DNA of 34,522 nucleotides from Flavonifractor sp. An306. GTDB taxonomy: Bacteria > Bacillota > Clostridia > Oscillospirales > Oscillospiraceae. The notes beneath the pieces are model-generated. The model was not told the DNA's origin, ran no database searches, and worked only from the letters and a program-made list of their open reading frames with translations. This document shows, piece by piece, positions 15,617 through 22,752 of the stretch. The DNA lies in contig NZ_NFIQ01000040.1 of assembly GCF_002159455.1 (NCBI RefSeq), positions 1 to 34,522 on the forward strand. The letters are read 5' to 3'. The stretch's first letter is position 1. Every line of letters begins with the position of its first letter. The position numbers and the translations under genes were made by a program.

Positions 15617-16054
15617 GAAATACAAAATCCGATTTGTTTTCTTGTTATGTGCCATTTGTCCTTGACACCCCGCACATATTGGGAAGTCATCAGTGACCGG
15701 CAGCGAACCGGCCCACGGGAATCTCACCCCTCCGAGGATCTCTCCGAGCTGCCCCCATTGCGTGATCCTGCAACCAGATGGTTTCCAAATGTTATGGACT
15801 ACTCTGATCTTAAGCAGGGCTGTGGCTGGACAGGAGTACCATTATGCCCCTTTCCGGTCATGGCCGCGCCGGGTGCTGCCCGGTTTTTACAGGCTGCCGT
15901 TACTCGCTCATACAGGACAGGATTGTATGCAAGACCAATTATGATAATCAGGTGGGATCTGCTCATCATGTCCGTATAGGGGTGTGCCCCTCCTGGGCGG
16001 CAAAAACGCGCCTGCGGGCGGACGGGGGACGAAGGACGGGGGTTATTGCAGAGA
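15617..16054. other. About 440 bases without a supported gene inside the integrative element
   Basis: Short readings of 80-110 codons exist on the plus strand in all three frames, but they overlap one another, lack ribosome sites and show no family signature. The block carries several small dyads (for example CCGGG-TGCTG-CCCGG with TTTTT at 15869-15888 and GGGGTGTGCCCC near 15980). It may hold cis-acting DNA such as an origin or a regulator site; nothing is proven. Confidence 0.4.
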
Positions 16055-16090
16055 CGAAAACAGCGCCTGCGATTTCTCGCAGACGCTGTT
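16055..16090 (-). terminator. Terminator of the XRE/unknown gene pair
   Basis: Stem 16059-16072 with 16077-16090 (13 bp and one mismatch, TTTC loop), followed on the minus strand by TTTTCGTC. It lies just past the stop of the minus-strand gene at 16100. Confidence 0.75.
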
Positions 16091-16099
16091 AAAATACAC

Positions 16100-16606
16100 T
16101 TATACAGACTCCTGAAACAAAGGCTGACATCCGACTTCCCGTTCGTAGTCGTCCGGGAAATGTTCCTTCAGCCACTGACTCTTATTTTTGATTGCCTCCT
16201 TGATTTCTGAGACATCGTACTCAGAATATTTCTCGGCAGCGATTACGAACGCAATAATTTCAGAGCCACATATGCGCTCATCATATCCCGCTATTTTTAG
16301 CACATCCTCGTTCAGAATAATTTTCTCACTATATGAGATAAAGAGGATGTCATCTTTCAGAAAATGATTCGTGATAAAATTCGGGTGGTAATGTAAGTGC
16401 CTTACACCTTTGGCAGAGAGGTAGCCAAAGTTTCTGTAGTATCGTCCATACACATACCACTCCGGTAGGTCTGCAGGAAGGATATGCGTTTTATAGTGTC
16501 CCTGTGAAAACAAGGTACCATCATCATTCCGCACAGCAAGGTGCTCATAGCCATTCCAGATAATTTTGGTTTCTGTATAGAGGTTCGCTTTTATCCGCTT
16601 ACCCAT
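16100..16606 (-). CDS. Unknown cytoplasmic protein paired with an XRE regulator
   Basis: 168 residues from ATG 16606, with GGAGGTGA 11 bases upstream. No signal peptide or membrane span. It opens KRIKANLYTETKIIWNGYEHLAVRNDDG, has a YVYGRYYRNFGYLSAKGVRHLHYHPNF middle with three histidines, and an acidic helical C-terminus. I do not recognise the family. It follows the XRE gene by 28 bases and is closed by a terminator, so the two form a unit. In Firmicutes an XRE regulator plus an unknown partner inside an integrative element is often a toxin-antitoxin or phage-type switch; here that is only a suggestion. Confidence 0.7.
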   Translation of the reverse strand: MGKRIKANLYTETKIIWNGYEHLAVRNDDGTLFSQGHYKTHILPADLPEWYVYGRYYRNFGYLSAKGVRHLHYHPNFITNHFLKDDILFISYSEKIILNEDVLKIAGYDERICGSEIIAFVIAAEKYSEYDVSEIKEAIKNKSQWLKEHFPDDYEREVGCQPLFQESV

Positions 16607-16634
16607 GAATAGAATCACCTCCATGAGGCGCTGC

Positions 16635-16997
16635 TCAGTTGCTGATTGCAATCTGCGGCTCCATCAAATCTTCCAACCGACAATTCAAAGACTTGGCCAG
16701 TGCGCTCAAGGTGGATGCCTGTGCCTTGTTGATGTCGTTTTGTCTCTGCTCATACAGTTGGATCATCCGCAGTGCGACACCGGAGACTTCCGCAAGCTGC
16801 TTTTGGGAAAAGCCGTTTGCTCTGCGGATGCGCTTTAGGTTCGTCTCGCCCTCACCGAGATTTTCCTGAATCACCTTGTCCGCGGCCTCTGTGAACTTAC
16901 TGATGTCCGCTTCGTGCAGCAGATACGTGGAGCAAACTCTGCTCACGGTCAGTCCGTGGGAGGCGATTTCTCGAAACGGTATTCCGGTCTTCCACAT
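16635..16997 (-). CDS. XRE-family helix-turn-helix regulator, possibly 5'-truncated
   Basis: 120 residues. The C-terminal two thirds hold a Cro/CI-type HTH (NLKRIRRANGFSQKQLAEVSG, then a QLYEQRQNDINKAQASTLSALAKSL recognition region). The N-terminal third, with an LHEADISKF segment, is a helical extension seen in such regulators from memory. The ATG at 16997 has no ribosome site (a C run precedes it), and the frame stays open another 36 bases upstream to a TGA, so a non-ATG start or loss of the original N-terminus is possible. It probably controls itself and the partner gene downstream. Confidence 0.78.
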   Translation of the reverse strand: MWKTGIPFREIASHGLTVSRVCSTYLLHEADISKFTEAADKVIQENLGEGETNLKRIRRANGFSQKQLAEVSGVALRMIQLYEQRQNDINKAQASTLSALAKSLNCRLEDLMEPQIAISN

Positions 16998-17037
16998 GAT
17001 GTCAACAGGGGGGTCAATACGGCCCGGCGCTCACACC

Positions 17038-17327
17038 ATGCTCACAGTTTTCCCGAAAACCTGCTCTGACGGGGCAAAACCCCAAGTCCCTGATTTGGCA
17101 GGGAAAAACGCTGAAAACCCAGGAATTGCAAGGGATTGCGGCGTTCTGAAATGCTCACAGAGGAGCTTAAAATCCACGGGAGGACACTACGTTCCAACGA
17201 CTCGAAATCGTCACTCATGAAGGCACGGTAAAAAACCGCAAATCCTTGTGCCGCAAGGGATTGCAGGATTCGGAAAAAACGCAAAAAATGTAAAACGCTA
17301 ACAGAATGCTAACAGTTTTCCCGAAAA
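17038..17327 (+). repeat. Direct repeats near the right tRNA-Ser, possible integrase arm sites
   Basis: A 22-base unit ending TTTTCCCGAAAA occurs at 17038-17059 and 17306-17327 with one mismatch. Its ten-base head A(T/C)GCT(C/A)ACAG also occurs alone at 17151-17160 and 17295-17304. A second short repeat, GCAAGGGATTGC, lies at about 17128 and 17252. Iterated short sites next to a tRNA attachment site are typical arm-type sites of tyrosine recombinases. About 370 bases here hold no gene. Confidence 0.55.
17180..17215 (+). other. Further attachment-core sequence
   Basis: CGACTCGAAATC (17198-17209) repeats the anticodon-loop core of scar c. The bases before it (GGGAGGACACTACGTTCC) resemble a tRNA 5' end only poorly. 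It may be a third attachment scar on the right side of the element. Confidence 0.35.
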
Positions 17328-17371
17328 GTGAATAAGCAGGTTGTAAATCGGGCGACCGATTTTCAATAAAT

Positions 17372-17463
17372 GGAGGTGTACCCAAGTGGTTGAAGGGTCC
17401 GGATTCGAAATCCGGTAGGTCGGCTTCGCTGGCGCAAGAGTTCGAATCTCTTCACCTCCGCCA
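17372..17463 (+). tRNA. tRNA-Ser (CGA), second copy
   Basis: A complete class II tRNA: acceptor GGAGGTG / CACCTCC, anticodon arm CCGGA-TTCGAAA-TCCGG with anticodon CGA, long variable arm, T loop GTTCGAATC, discriminator G and encoded CCA (17461-17463). It shares most of its sequence with the copy at 13367 but differs in acceptor and anticodon stems, so it is a paralogue rather than a fresh attachment-site duplicate. It marks the right border of the integrase-bearing segment. Confidence 0.95.
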
Positions 17464-17464
17464 A

Positions 17465-17496
17465 GGCTCCGGAAGCACCTGTTTCCGGAGCCTTTT
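17465..17496 (+). terminator. Terminator after the second tRNA-Ser
   Basis: Stem 17465-17474 with 17483-17492, 10 bp perfect and extendable, followed by TTTTA. Confidence 0.8.
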
Positions 17497-17532
17497 ACTA
17501 CATCAAATTAATTTGAAAGTCGGGGCGATGAG

Positions 17533-19047
17533 ATGGCAAATTATATATCTCAGAATTCTGATCTCATGGCTGAATGGGACTTCGAGGAGAACACAAAACT
17601 TGGATTGGATCCAGATAAACTGACTTGCGGTAGCAATAAAACAGCGCATTGGAAATGTGGAAAAGGCCACTCTTGGGAAGAAGTAATTTATAAGAGAGTA
17701 AACGGAAAGAAATGTCCCTTTTGTTCAAACAAGCGAGTTTGGATTGGTTACAATGACTTACCAACGCTCTTTCCGGATCTGGCTAAAGAATGGGATTTTG
17801 AAGGAAATAGAAATATTGATATATTGGACATTGTCCCAGGAAGTACTAAAACTGTATGCTGGAAATGTTCTGTGTGCGGACACAGATGGAAAGCCAGTAT
17901 CCGCCAACGGACGCAACGAAAAACGGGGTGTCCCAAATGTGCAAAACTACGCAGAGCAGTTGTAAGGACAGAAACCATTTTAAAAAGTTCTGGTTCAGTT
18001 GCTGACTTTGACATAGCATCTCAGTGGGACTATGAGAAAAATGGAAAACTTTTACCGGAACAGTGTTCTCCCTCCAGCAATCAATCGGTATACTGGAAGT
18101 GTCCTGTTTGTGGCTACTCATGGAAGGCAAAAATCAGCAATCGAATTATACTGGGGCGAGGATGTCCTTGCTGCACAAATAAAGTGGTGGTACCTGGAAA
18201 AAATGATCTGGCAACCGTCTATCCAGAATTGGCAAAGGAATGGCATCCCACGGCAAATGGAACTCTGACGCCGCAGCAGGTAACAATTGGAAGCGGAAAA
18301 AAGGTATGGTGGCTGTGTCCACGCGGACATTCATATAAAGCCAGTGTGATGCATCGCGGGCACGGCACCAATTGTCCAGACTGCAATTCTGGCCGTCAGA
18401 CATCTTTTGCGGAACAAGCGGTATTTTACTATATCAAGCAAATATATCCGGATGCAATCAGCCGGTGCAGCGACATTCTGCCGGGGCGGATGGAACTGGA
18501 TATTTACATCCCTTCTCTTCAATTGGCTATTGAGTATGATGGATCTTACTGGCACAAAAACAAGCAGAAGAGTGAACAAGAAAAATACCGTTTATGCTCT
18601 GAGTAAGGAATCAAATTGATTCGTATTAAAGAGGAAATGCAGGATGGAACACCACTAACTGCAGATATGGTATATCATACGGAGAAACTGGACAATCGAA
18701 AAAATTTAGAGCAATTGATTCGCTATCTGATGGATCAGATTGATCCATCAGCAAACTTCTGGAGCAGAAAAATCCCCTCTCATGTCCATAGTACTGTGGC
18801 TATAGATCTTCAGAAGGATCAGTTTAAAATCATGAAATATGCTACCCCTTTAACAGAAAAGTCTCTGGCCGTACTGCGTCCCGATCTGGCAAAGGAATGG
18901 CATCCTATAAAAAATGAGGATTTAACACCTGATATGGTCACATTAGGCTCAGATCTAAAGGTTTGGCGGAAGTGCCACTCCTGTGGATATGAGTGGCAGA
19001 CTTCAGTCGGTCATCGTGTGAATGGAACAGGATGTAATCGATGTTAT
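17533..19047 (+). pseudogene. Multi-zinc-ribbon (DUF4379) protein with PD-(D/E)XK/Vsr-like nuclease, split by an in-frame stop
   Basis: Four zinc-ribbon repeats of the DUF4379 type fill residues 1-290. Each has a K/S-E-W-D/H-like opening and two cysteine pairs (for example CSVCGHRWKA...GCPKC). A Vsr/PD-(D/E)XK-like nuclease core follows: SFAEQAVFYY, MELDIYIPSLQLAIEYDGSYWH. After 357 codons a TAA (18604-18606) interrupts CSE-GIKLIRIKEE, where the family has a lysine; AAA to TAA would be one base change. The same frame then continues, adding the last nuclease strand, a helical part and a fifth zinc ribbon, until it meets unrelated sequence near 19047. So the gene carries a nonsense codon and a lost 3' end. 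It is adjacent to a tRNA hot spot and unlike its neighbours in base composition; a DNA-targeting defence role is inference. Confidence 0.8.
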
Positions 19048-19165
19048 CCTCATCCGCTGTCACCACACCTGCGCCGTGGCACTTGGGACATTTCACCTGG
19101 ATGCCGGTGGTGTGGGCGCTGTAGGCACTATGGGTAAAATAGGGTTCATCGACCATTCGGCGCAT
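19040..19165 (-). pseudogene. 3'-truncated small zinc-ribbon protein
   Basis: From ATG 19165, behind AAGGATGTG, 42 residues read sensibly (MRRMVDEPYFTHSAYSAHTT, then KCPKCHGAGVVTADEDN). After that the frame enters the antisense of the zinc-ribbon nuclease gene. The junction near 19040-19050 is where two convergent genes were joined with loss of both 3' ends. Last gene of the minus-strand array. Confidence 0.5.
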
Positions 19166-19187
19166 AAACTCACATCCTTGTGCAGAC

Positions 19188-19518
19188 TTACAAGGCGGAC
19201 AGGCCGCTGCCGTGGATGGCGGCGTTGCCGTCCAACAGCAGATAGCGCGCTTGGGCATAGCGAAAAAACAGGAAAACAGGCGTCGGTGAGCGCACCTTCC
19301 TCCACGCCGAAGTTGGCCATGCTTTTATGCCCGGCAAAAGGGGAGAGCAGGTCATCGGTTACCGGATAGCCTTTTACGTGAAAACTTACCAGGGTGTAAC
19401 CGGCCAGCCGCTCCATAAAGGCCATGGTCAGTTCTGGGATCTCAAACGTCTTCTCTCCATCCAGGGTTGGAATACTGCTTGCCCAATCCGATGTCCGCAC
19501 CCGTTTTGGCCATTCCAC
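19188..19518 (-). pseudogene. Unknown small protein with homopolymer frameshift
   Basis: The frame from 19518 (MEWPKRVRTSDWASSIPTLD) runs to LTDACFPVF. There a run of six T on the coding strand (19263-19268) breaks the frame; removing one T continues as FRYAQARYLLLDGNAAIHGSGLSAL and a stop at 19188. The restored product would be about 110 residues. I do not recognise the family. The frameshift may be real decay, phase variation or a sequencing slip. It belongs to the minus-strand array of small genes. Confidence 0.55.
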
Positions 19519-19541
19519 ATTCTGTATTTCTCCGTTTCAGA

Positions 19542-19790
19542 TTAGCCCGATATGATACCTTTGCTCATAAGCGCTTTTATCTCGGGGCTGCTTTCTTGCA
19601 CTTCTCCAATTATAAGCCGCAGATATAACAGTAAGCATTCTATATTTGATCTGACAGGCGAGACGGACAAATAGTTGTCTGTCAGCCTCTCGTGCCAGAA
19701 CGTGACCTTCCATTCACACTTCATCGGTTTCGCGCTTTTTGCCAGAATGTCGATTTTGCACAGATCCCCGAACATATCTCCAATCGCCAT
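19542..19790 (-). CDS. Small unknown protein
   Basis: 82 residues from ATG 19790; a GTG nine bases further upstream is the alternative start. No cysteine pairs, signal peptide or membrane span. KMKCEWKVTFWHERLTDNYL-like middle and a hydrophobic LLLYLRLIIGEV helix near the end. Family not recognised. Its start context (GGTGAAAACT before ATGGC) is nearly the same as that of the next gene upstream, which supports both starts. Sits 24 bases before the next gene in the array. Confidence 0.6.
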   Translation of the reverse strand: MAIGDMFGDLCKIDILAKSAKPMKCEWKVTFWHERLTDNYLSVSPVRSNIECLLLYLRLIIGEVQESSPEIKALMSKGIISG

Positions 19791-19814
19791 AGTTTTCACC
19801 AGCCTGATTTCGAT

Positions 19815-20021
19815 TCAATCTTCTTCTAAATATTTGATGTAATCACTTTTAGAGCCGTCCCAGTAGCAGTTCACACACCGGCCATTCTGGAAATAATGGG
19901 GACAATTTGGGTAACCATAGAGAATATGGGCACATTCTGGGCACAGTCCCATCATCGGTGAGGAGTCTCTGAAAAACAGGCTGCCGCACTCCTCACAAAG
20001 CACCAGTTCTTTTTCTGCCAT
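19815..20021 (-). CDS. Small zinc-ribbon protein
   Basis: 68 residues from ATG 20021 (a GTG at 20030 overlapping the previous stop is also possible). Four cysteine pairs or half pairs stand in order: CEECG, CPECA, CPHY and CVNCY, enough for one or two zinc sites. The ending is acidic (YIKYLEED). No signal peptide. I cannot name a family. It is immediately downstream of the DUF5713 gene and probably translated with it. Confidence 0.65.
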   Translation of the reverse strand: MAEKELVLCEECGSLFFRDSSPMMGLCPECAHILYGYPNCPHYFQNGRCVNCYWDGSKSDYIKYLEED

Positions 20022-20026
20022 AGGTC

Positions 20027-20353
20027 TCACCAGTCTCTTTCCCGAATGGCATCCTCGGTGTCAATAGGAATGTTGAACCACTCCAGAATGTAGGACACGG
20101 TAACGCCGATACAGTCCCGGGCCACCGTTTCGATCTCGCTGTCGTTCTTATCAAATTCCTCCTGAAGGTCATTGATGGCGCAGACCACCTCATCCAGCGT
20201 TTCCTGCACCACTTCGGTGTCGGTCTCGCCGTTTTCCAGCAGATCGATGACCTTCTGAAGCGCGTCCTTTACCTTATCTACCAAGAAATCGGGGTAGTAT
20301 TCGTCCTGATACATCTCGTTCAGCAGCTTATAATCCGGGTCAAATGCTTTCAT
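20027..20353 (-). CDS. DUF5713 family protein
   Basis: 108 residues from ATG 20353, with AAAGGAG upstream. The stretch LNEMYQDEYYPDFLVDKVKD and the following acidic helices (VIDLLENGETD, EETLDEV-like, DLQEEFDKNDSEIETVARDC) match DUF5713 as I remember it. The protein is all-helical and very acidic. DUF5713 proteins occur beside immunity-like genes in toxin islands and alone; no function is known. Its stop overlaps the next gene's possible GTG start. A longer reading from 20458 adds residues without coding character. Confidence 0.75.
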   Translation of the reverse strand: MKAFDPDYKLLNEMYQDEYYPDFLVDKVKDALQKVIDLLENGETDTEVVQETLDEVVCAINDLQEEFDKNDSEIETVARDCIGVTVSYILEWFNIPIDTEDAIRERDW

Positions 20354-20506
20354 AGGTCTTGCTCCTTTCTTTGTGCTCGCCTGTAGGGATACTGAGGGCG
20401 TCGGAAACCCAACGCCAGCCCTTTGCAAAAGCTCTTCAGGCGGTCTGTATAGGGCCACTCTGATAAATCTTTTGTTTAAAACATAATGTTACCCATCTGT
20501 TTCTCG

Positions 20507-20907
20507 TTACCCTTCAATGTCAGCATTTTTGACACCCTTTTTCAAGGAGTCATAGATGCCCACCATATGGTCGGAGAACATCTCGTCGCAGTCAAAATAG
20601 GCGATGAAGCTGCCGCCGGAGGTGACAGTCAGGTCGATCATACTGATCCGCCGGGCAAACTCCTCTCATAGAACTCTTTAAACGTCATGTCGCCGTCCTC
20701 CTTATCCCACCGCCTGGTGTGGTATTCCTTCTGAAAAACCGCGATTTCCAGCGGCACAAGTTTGATGTACTTGCTGCTTTCGGTGGGGCTGTTGAGATCC
20801 AGCCTGCTTTGGAGCAGGGCCCACAGTTTGGGCGTGTCATGGCCACAGATCGTGGCAGCTGCCTCCGGAATGGTTTCCCAATGGTCAAGATATGTGGTTT
20901 TACACAT
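20507..20907 (-). pseudogene. DUF2262-like protein with two-base frameshift
   Basis: From ATG 20907, which overlaps the previous stop (ATGTGTAA), the frame reads MCKTTYLDHWETIPEAAATI to DMTFKEFYE and then shifts near 20665, where GAGAGGAG looks like a two-base insertion. The other frame continues EFARRISMIDLTVTSGG to MVGIYDSLKKGVKNADIEG and a stop at 20507. That tail closely follows the C-terminus of the intact DUF2262 protein at 21517-22359 (EEFARRIQL ... YGTLKKGPIDADMQG), so this is a decayed relative. Unrepaired, it would end as ERSLPGGSV at 20638. Confidence 0.7.
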
Positions 20908-21418
20908 AAGGTACCTGCTTTTGTTGTCGTTTCCTGACTTCTTTCGGCCAGTCCTGGAACCATGCGTCCTTTGGAAGTTCATTCCAACAGAACCACAGTT
21001 CCTCACAGGAGAAGTTGATCTCACAATATCCAACACCGTCGATTGCAGTTATGGAAAGACGCCGCTTTTCTGGCTCCCAGGCGAAGTCCAGCACCTCCGG
21101 CGACCACTCTGCAAACTGTTCCCGCTGGATGGGGATCTCCTGCAAGGGGATTGGCTCAGAATGAGCCGACGCCTGCCAAGTGCAGTTCCGGTTCCAGGCG
21201 CCCTCCAGGTAAGAGCCAGATTTCAAAAATACAGCGGCCTTTCCGGTAAGCCGGTGCCGCCCGGTGGGATTCAGTGAATTGTTCTTTGTGACATTGAACC
21301 CATCCTCAAAAATCAGCCATAGGCCATCTTTCTCCCATTCTACGTGGTCCATGACGCAGTCGTGGAGGGAGATGGTGCCATCTTCTTGGGAGCAAAAGCG
21401 CCAGTCCTTCAGATCCAT
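20900..21418 (-). CDS. Unknown immunity-like protein
   Basis: 172 residues from ATG 21418, with AGGAAGGAAC upstream. It opens MDLKDWRFCSQEDGTISLHD, has alternating strands (LWLIFEDGFNV, LSITAIDGVGYCEINF) and a basic ending. The S-L-H-D-C ... L-x-F-x-F-E-D-G-F arrangement is common among small beta-rich proteins annotated as immunity or hypothetical in Firmicutes, but I cannot name a domain. Stop overlaps the next start by eight bases. Probably part of one transcript with the DUF2262 gene 98 bases upstream. Confidence 0.65.
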   Translation of the reverse strand: MDLKDWRFCSQEDGTISLHDCVMDHVEWEKDGLWLIFEDGFNVTKNNSLNPTGRHRLTGKAAVFLKSGSYLEGAWNRNCTWQASAHSEPIPLQEIPIQREQFAEWSPEVLDFAWEPEKRRLSITAIDGVGYCEINFSCEELWFCWNELPKDAWFQDWPKEVRKRQQKQVPYV

Positions 21419-21516
21419 CTTGTTGTTCCTTCCTCTATATCGCAATGGCGGTTTCCTTAACGGTCAGATTACCAAAATCCACAGGAACCCGTGCTTATTC
21501 AGAGTTCCTTCCCGCC

Positions 21517-22359
21517 TTATCCCTGCATATCAGCATCAATGGGGCCTTTTTTCAGCGTTCCATACACGGTGATCACATGGCCCCAGAACATATCATCATC
21601 CTCATACCAGGCGGTAAAACGGCCGGAGGGAGAAGCGGAAAACTCGGTGAGCTGGATACGCCGGGCGAACTCCTCCTCAGTAATGGGGTCTTTTTTCGGG
21701 TCCCGGTCAATCTGGTCATTGTCTGCCAGCCACTCGTTGGACAGGGTGGTAAGTTTCTGGGCGGCCATTGCCCGCAGGGATTTGTCCCAAGACTCTTGGT
21801 CTGCCACCAGTTGTTTCATCACATTTCTGACACGGGTCCAGGATGCTTTGTTTTCCATATCCACATCCAGCAGAATCTGGACTTGCTTTTCCATCCACCG
21901 GCAGGTTCCGAGGAAAAAGCTCATCTCACGATCCAGCGTGAGGGTTCCCAGCACTTCGTCCTCCAGGACAACGGGTTTGGTGTACTCCGCCCAGATCTTC
22001 TCCAATGCCGGGCAGGGCACGATTTCTTCCAGTACCTCCGTGACATACCACCTTGGTTCGCTGAGCGCATCGCCTTTCCAGCTCCGGGCTTTGACCCGGT
22101 AGACCTTGCCCTTGGCAAAACGCTTGGAATACTCGCCGGCTTCTTGGTCTTTGTCTGTAAGGGGCCAGCTCAGGTAGCAGGGGCCGGAGATCACCTGGCC
22201 TGTTGTGGCATCCGCCATGGCGAGGGCATGGGTATGCGCCGTCCAAAAGGTATCCAGAAAGGTTTTATCCGCACTGGTGCCGCTCTGGATCAACACCAGC
22301 TTTTCTTCATCTTCCGGGGCATATAAGGCAATAAAGTCCTTGATTTTTCTCTTTTTCAT
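21517..22359 (-). CDS. DUF2262 family protein
   Basis: 280 residues from ATG 22359, with GGGAGG five bases upstream. The C-terminal half carries the DUF2262 pattern: VLGTLTLDREMSFFLGTCRW, a helical middle with LSNEWLADN, and EEFARRIQLTEF, FTAWYEDDDMFWGH, VYGTLKKGPIDADMQG. The N-terminal 120 residues begin KKRKIKDFIALYAPEDEEKL and are not assigned. Soluble, no signal peptide. DUF2262 genes are often found in arrays of small proteins near toxin loci, but no activity is established. First gene of the minus-strand array; a decayed relative lies two genes downstream. Confidence 0.75.
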   Translation of the reverse strand: MKKRKIKDFIALYAPEDEEKLVLIQSGTSADKTFLDTFWTAHTHALAMADATTGQVISGPCYLSWPLTDKDQEAGEYSKRFAKGKVYRVKARSWKGDALSEPRWYVTEVLEEIVPCPALEKIWAEYTKPVVLEDEVLGTLTLDREMSFFLGTCRWMEKQVQILLDVDMENKASWTRVRNVMKQLVADQESWDKSLRAMAAQKLTTLSNEWLADNDQIDRDPKKDPITEEEFARRIQLTEFSASPSGRFTAWYEDDDMFWGHVITVYGTLKKGPIDADMQG

Positions 22360-22752
22360 GGTATCCTCCCATCAATGAAAACCTGCTCACACCGCTCCCG
22401 CAAATGCTTGGGGAGAAAAGGCGTTCCATCGCATATTATCTTCTCAGGTGTTCACATCCTCGCAGCCGGCGCAGGCGTACTTCAAAGCATCATTTCTGAC
22501 TCCTTTCTGCAAATAGAAAAACGCCCTGCGTCAGCCTGCCCTTTGGACAGGCTGACGCAGGGCGTGAAAAGGCCGCAAGGGAAGAGCCACATCTACAACC
22601 AGATGTGGTTTCCTCCACAGACAAGATGATTTTCTCGTATATCAAAGATGCAGTGCGTGACCGCGCCGGATTTGCCCTCATCATATAACCTCTTCAATGA
22701 TAATCATACTCAAATAGCAGCTGCTGGCAGGGCACAATTTGGACAAATGATG
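22360..22752. other. 390-base spacer with hairpins, no gene
   Basis: It holds a terminator (22521-22565) and a second 8-bp hairpin, CCACATCT / AGATGTGG (22587-22608). Short readings on either strand have no ribosome site or family signature. It is the border between the accessory array and the core operon. Confidence 0.5.
22521..22565 (-). terminator. Terminator downstream of the alcohol dehydrogenase gene
   Basis: A perfect 18-bp stem (22521-22538 with 22548-22565) around a 9-base loop; on the minus strand it is followed by TTTTCTATTT. It lies 190 bases after the dehydrogenase stop and would also shield the array beyond it. Confidence 0.8.

Noticed and set aside
15693-15944. Possible 83-codon gene with an SCPHC motif
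   Set aside because: No ribosome site, overlapped by equally long readings in other frames, no recognised family. Left as non-coding.
22490-22684. Minus-strand 64-codon reading in the spacer after the dehydrogenase
   Set aside because: Covers the terminator hairpin, whose symmetric repeat makes up much of the peptide.
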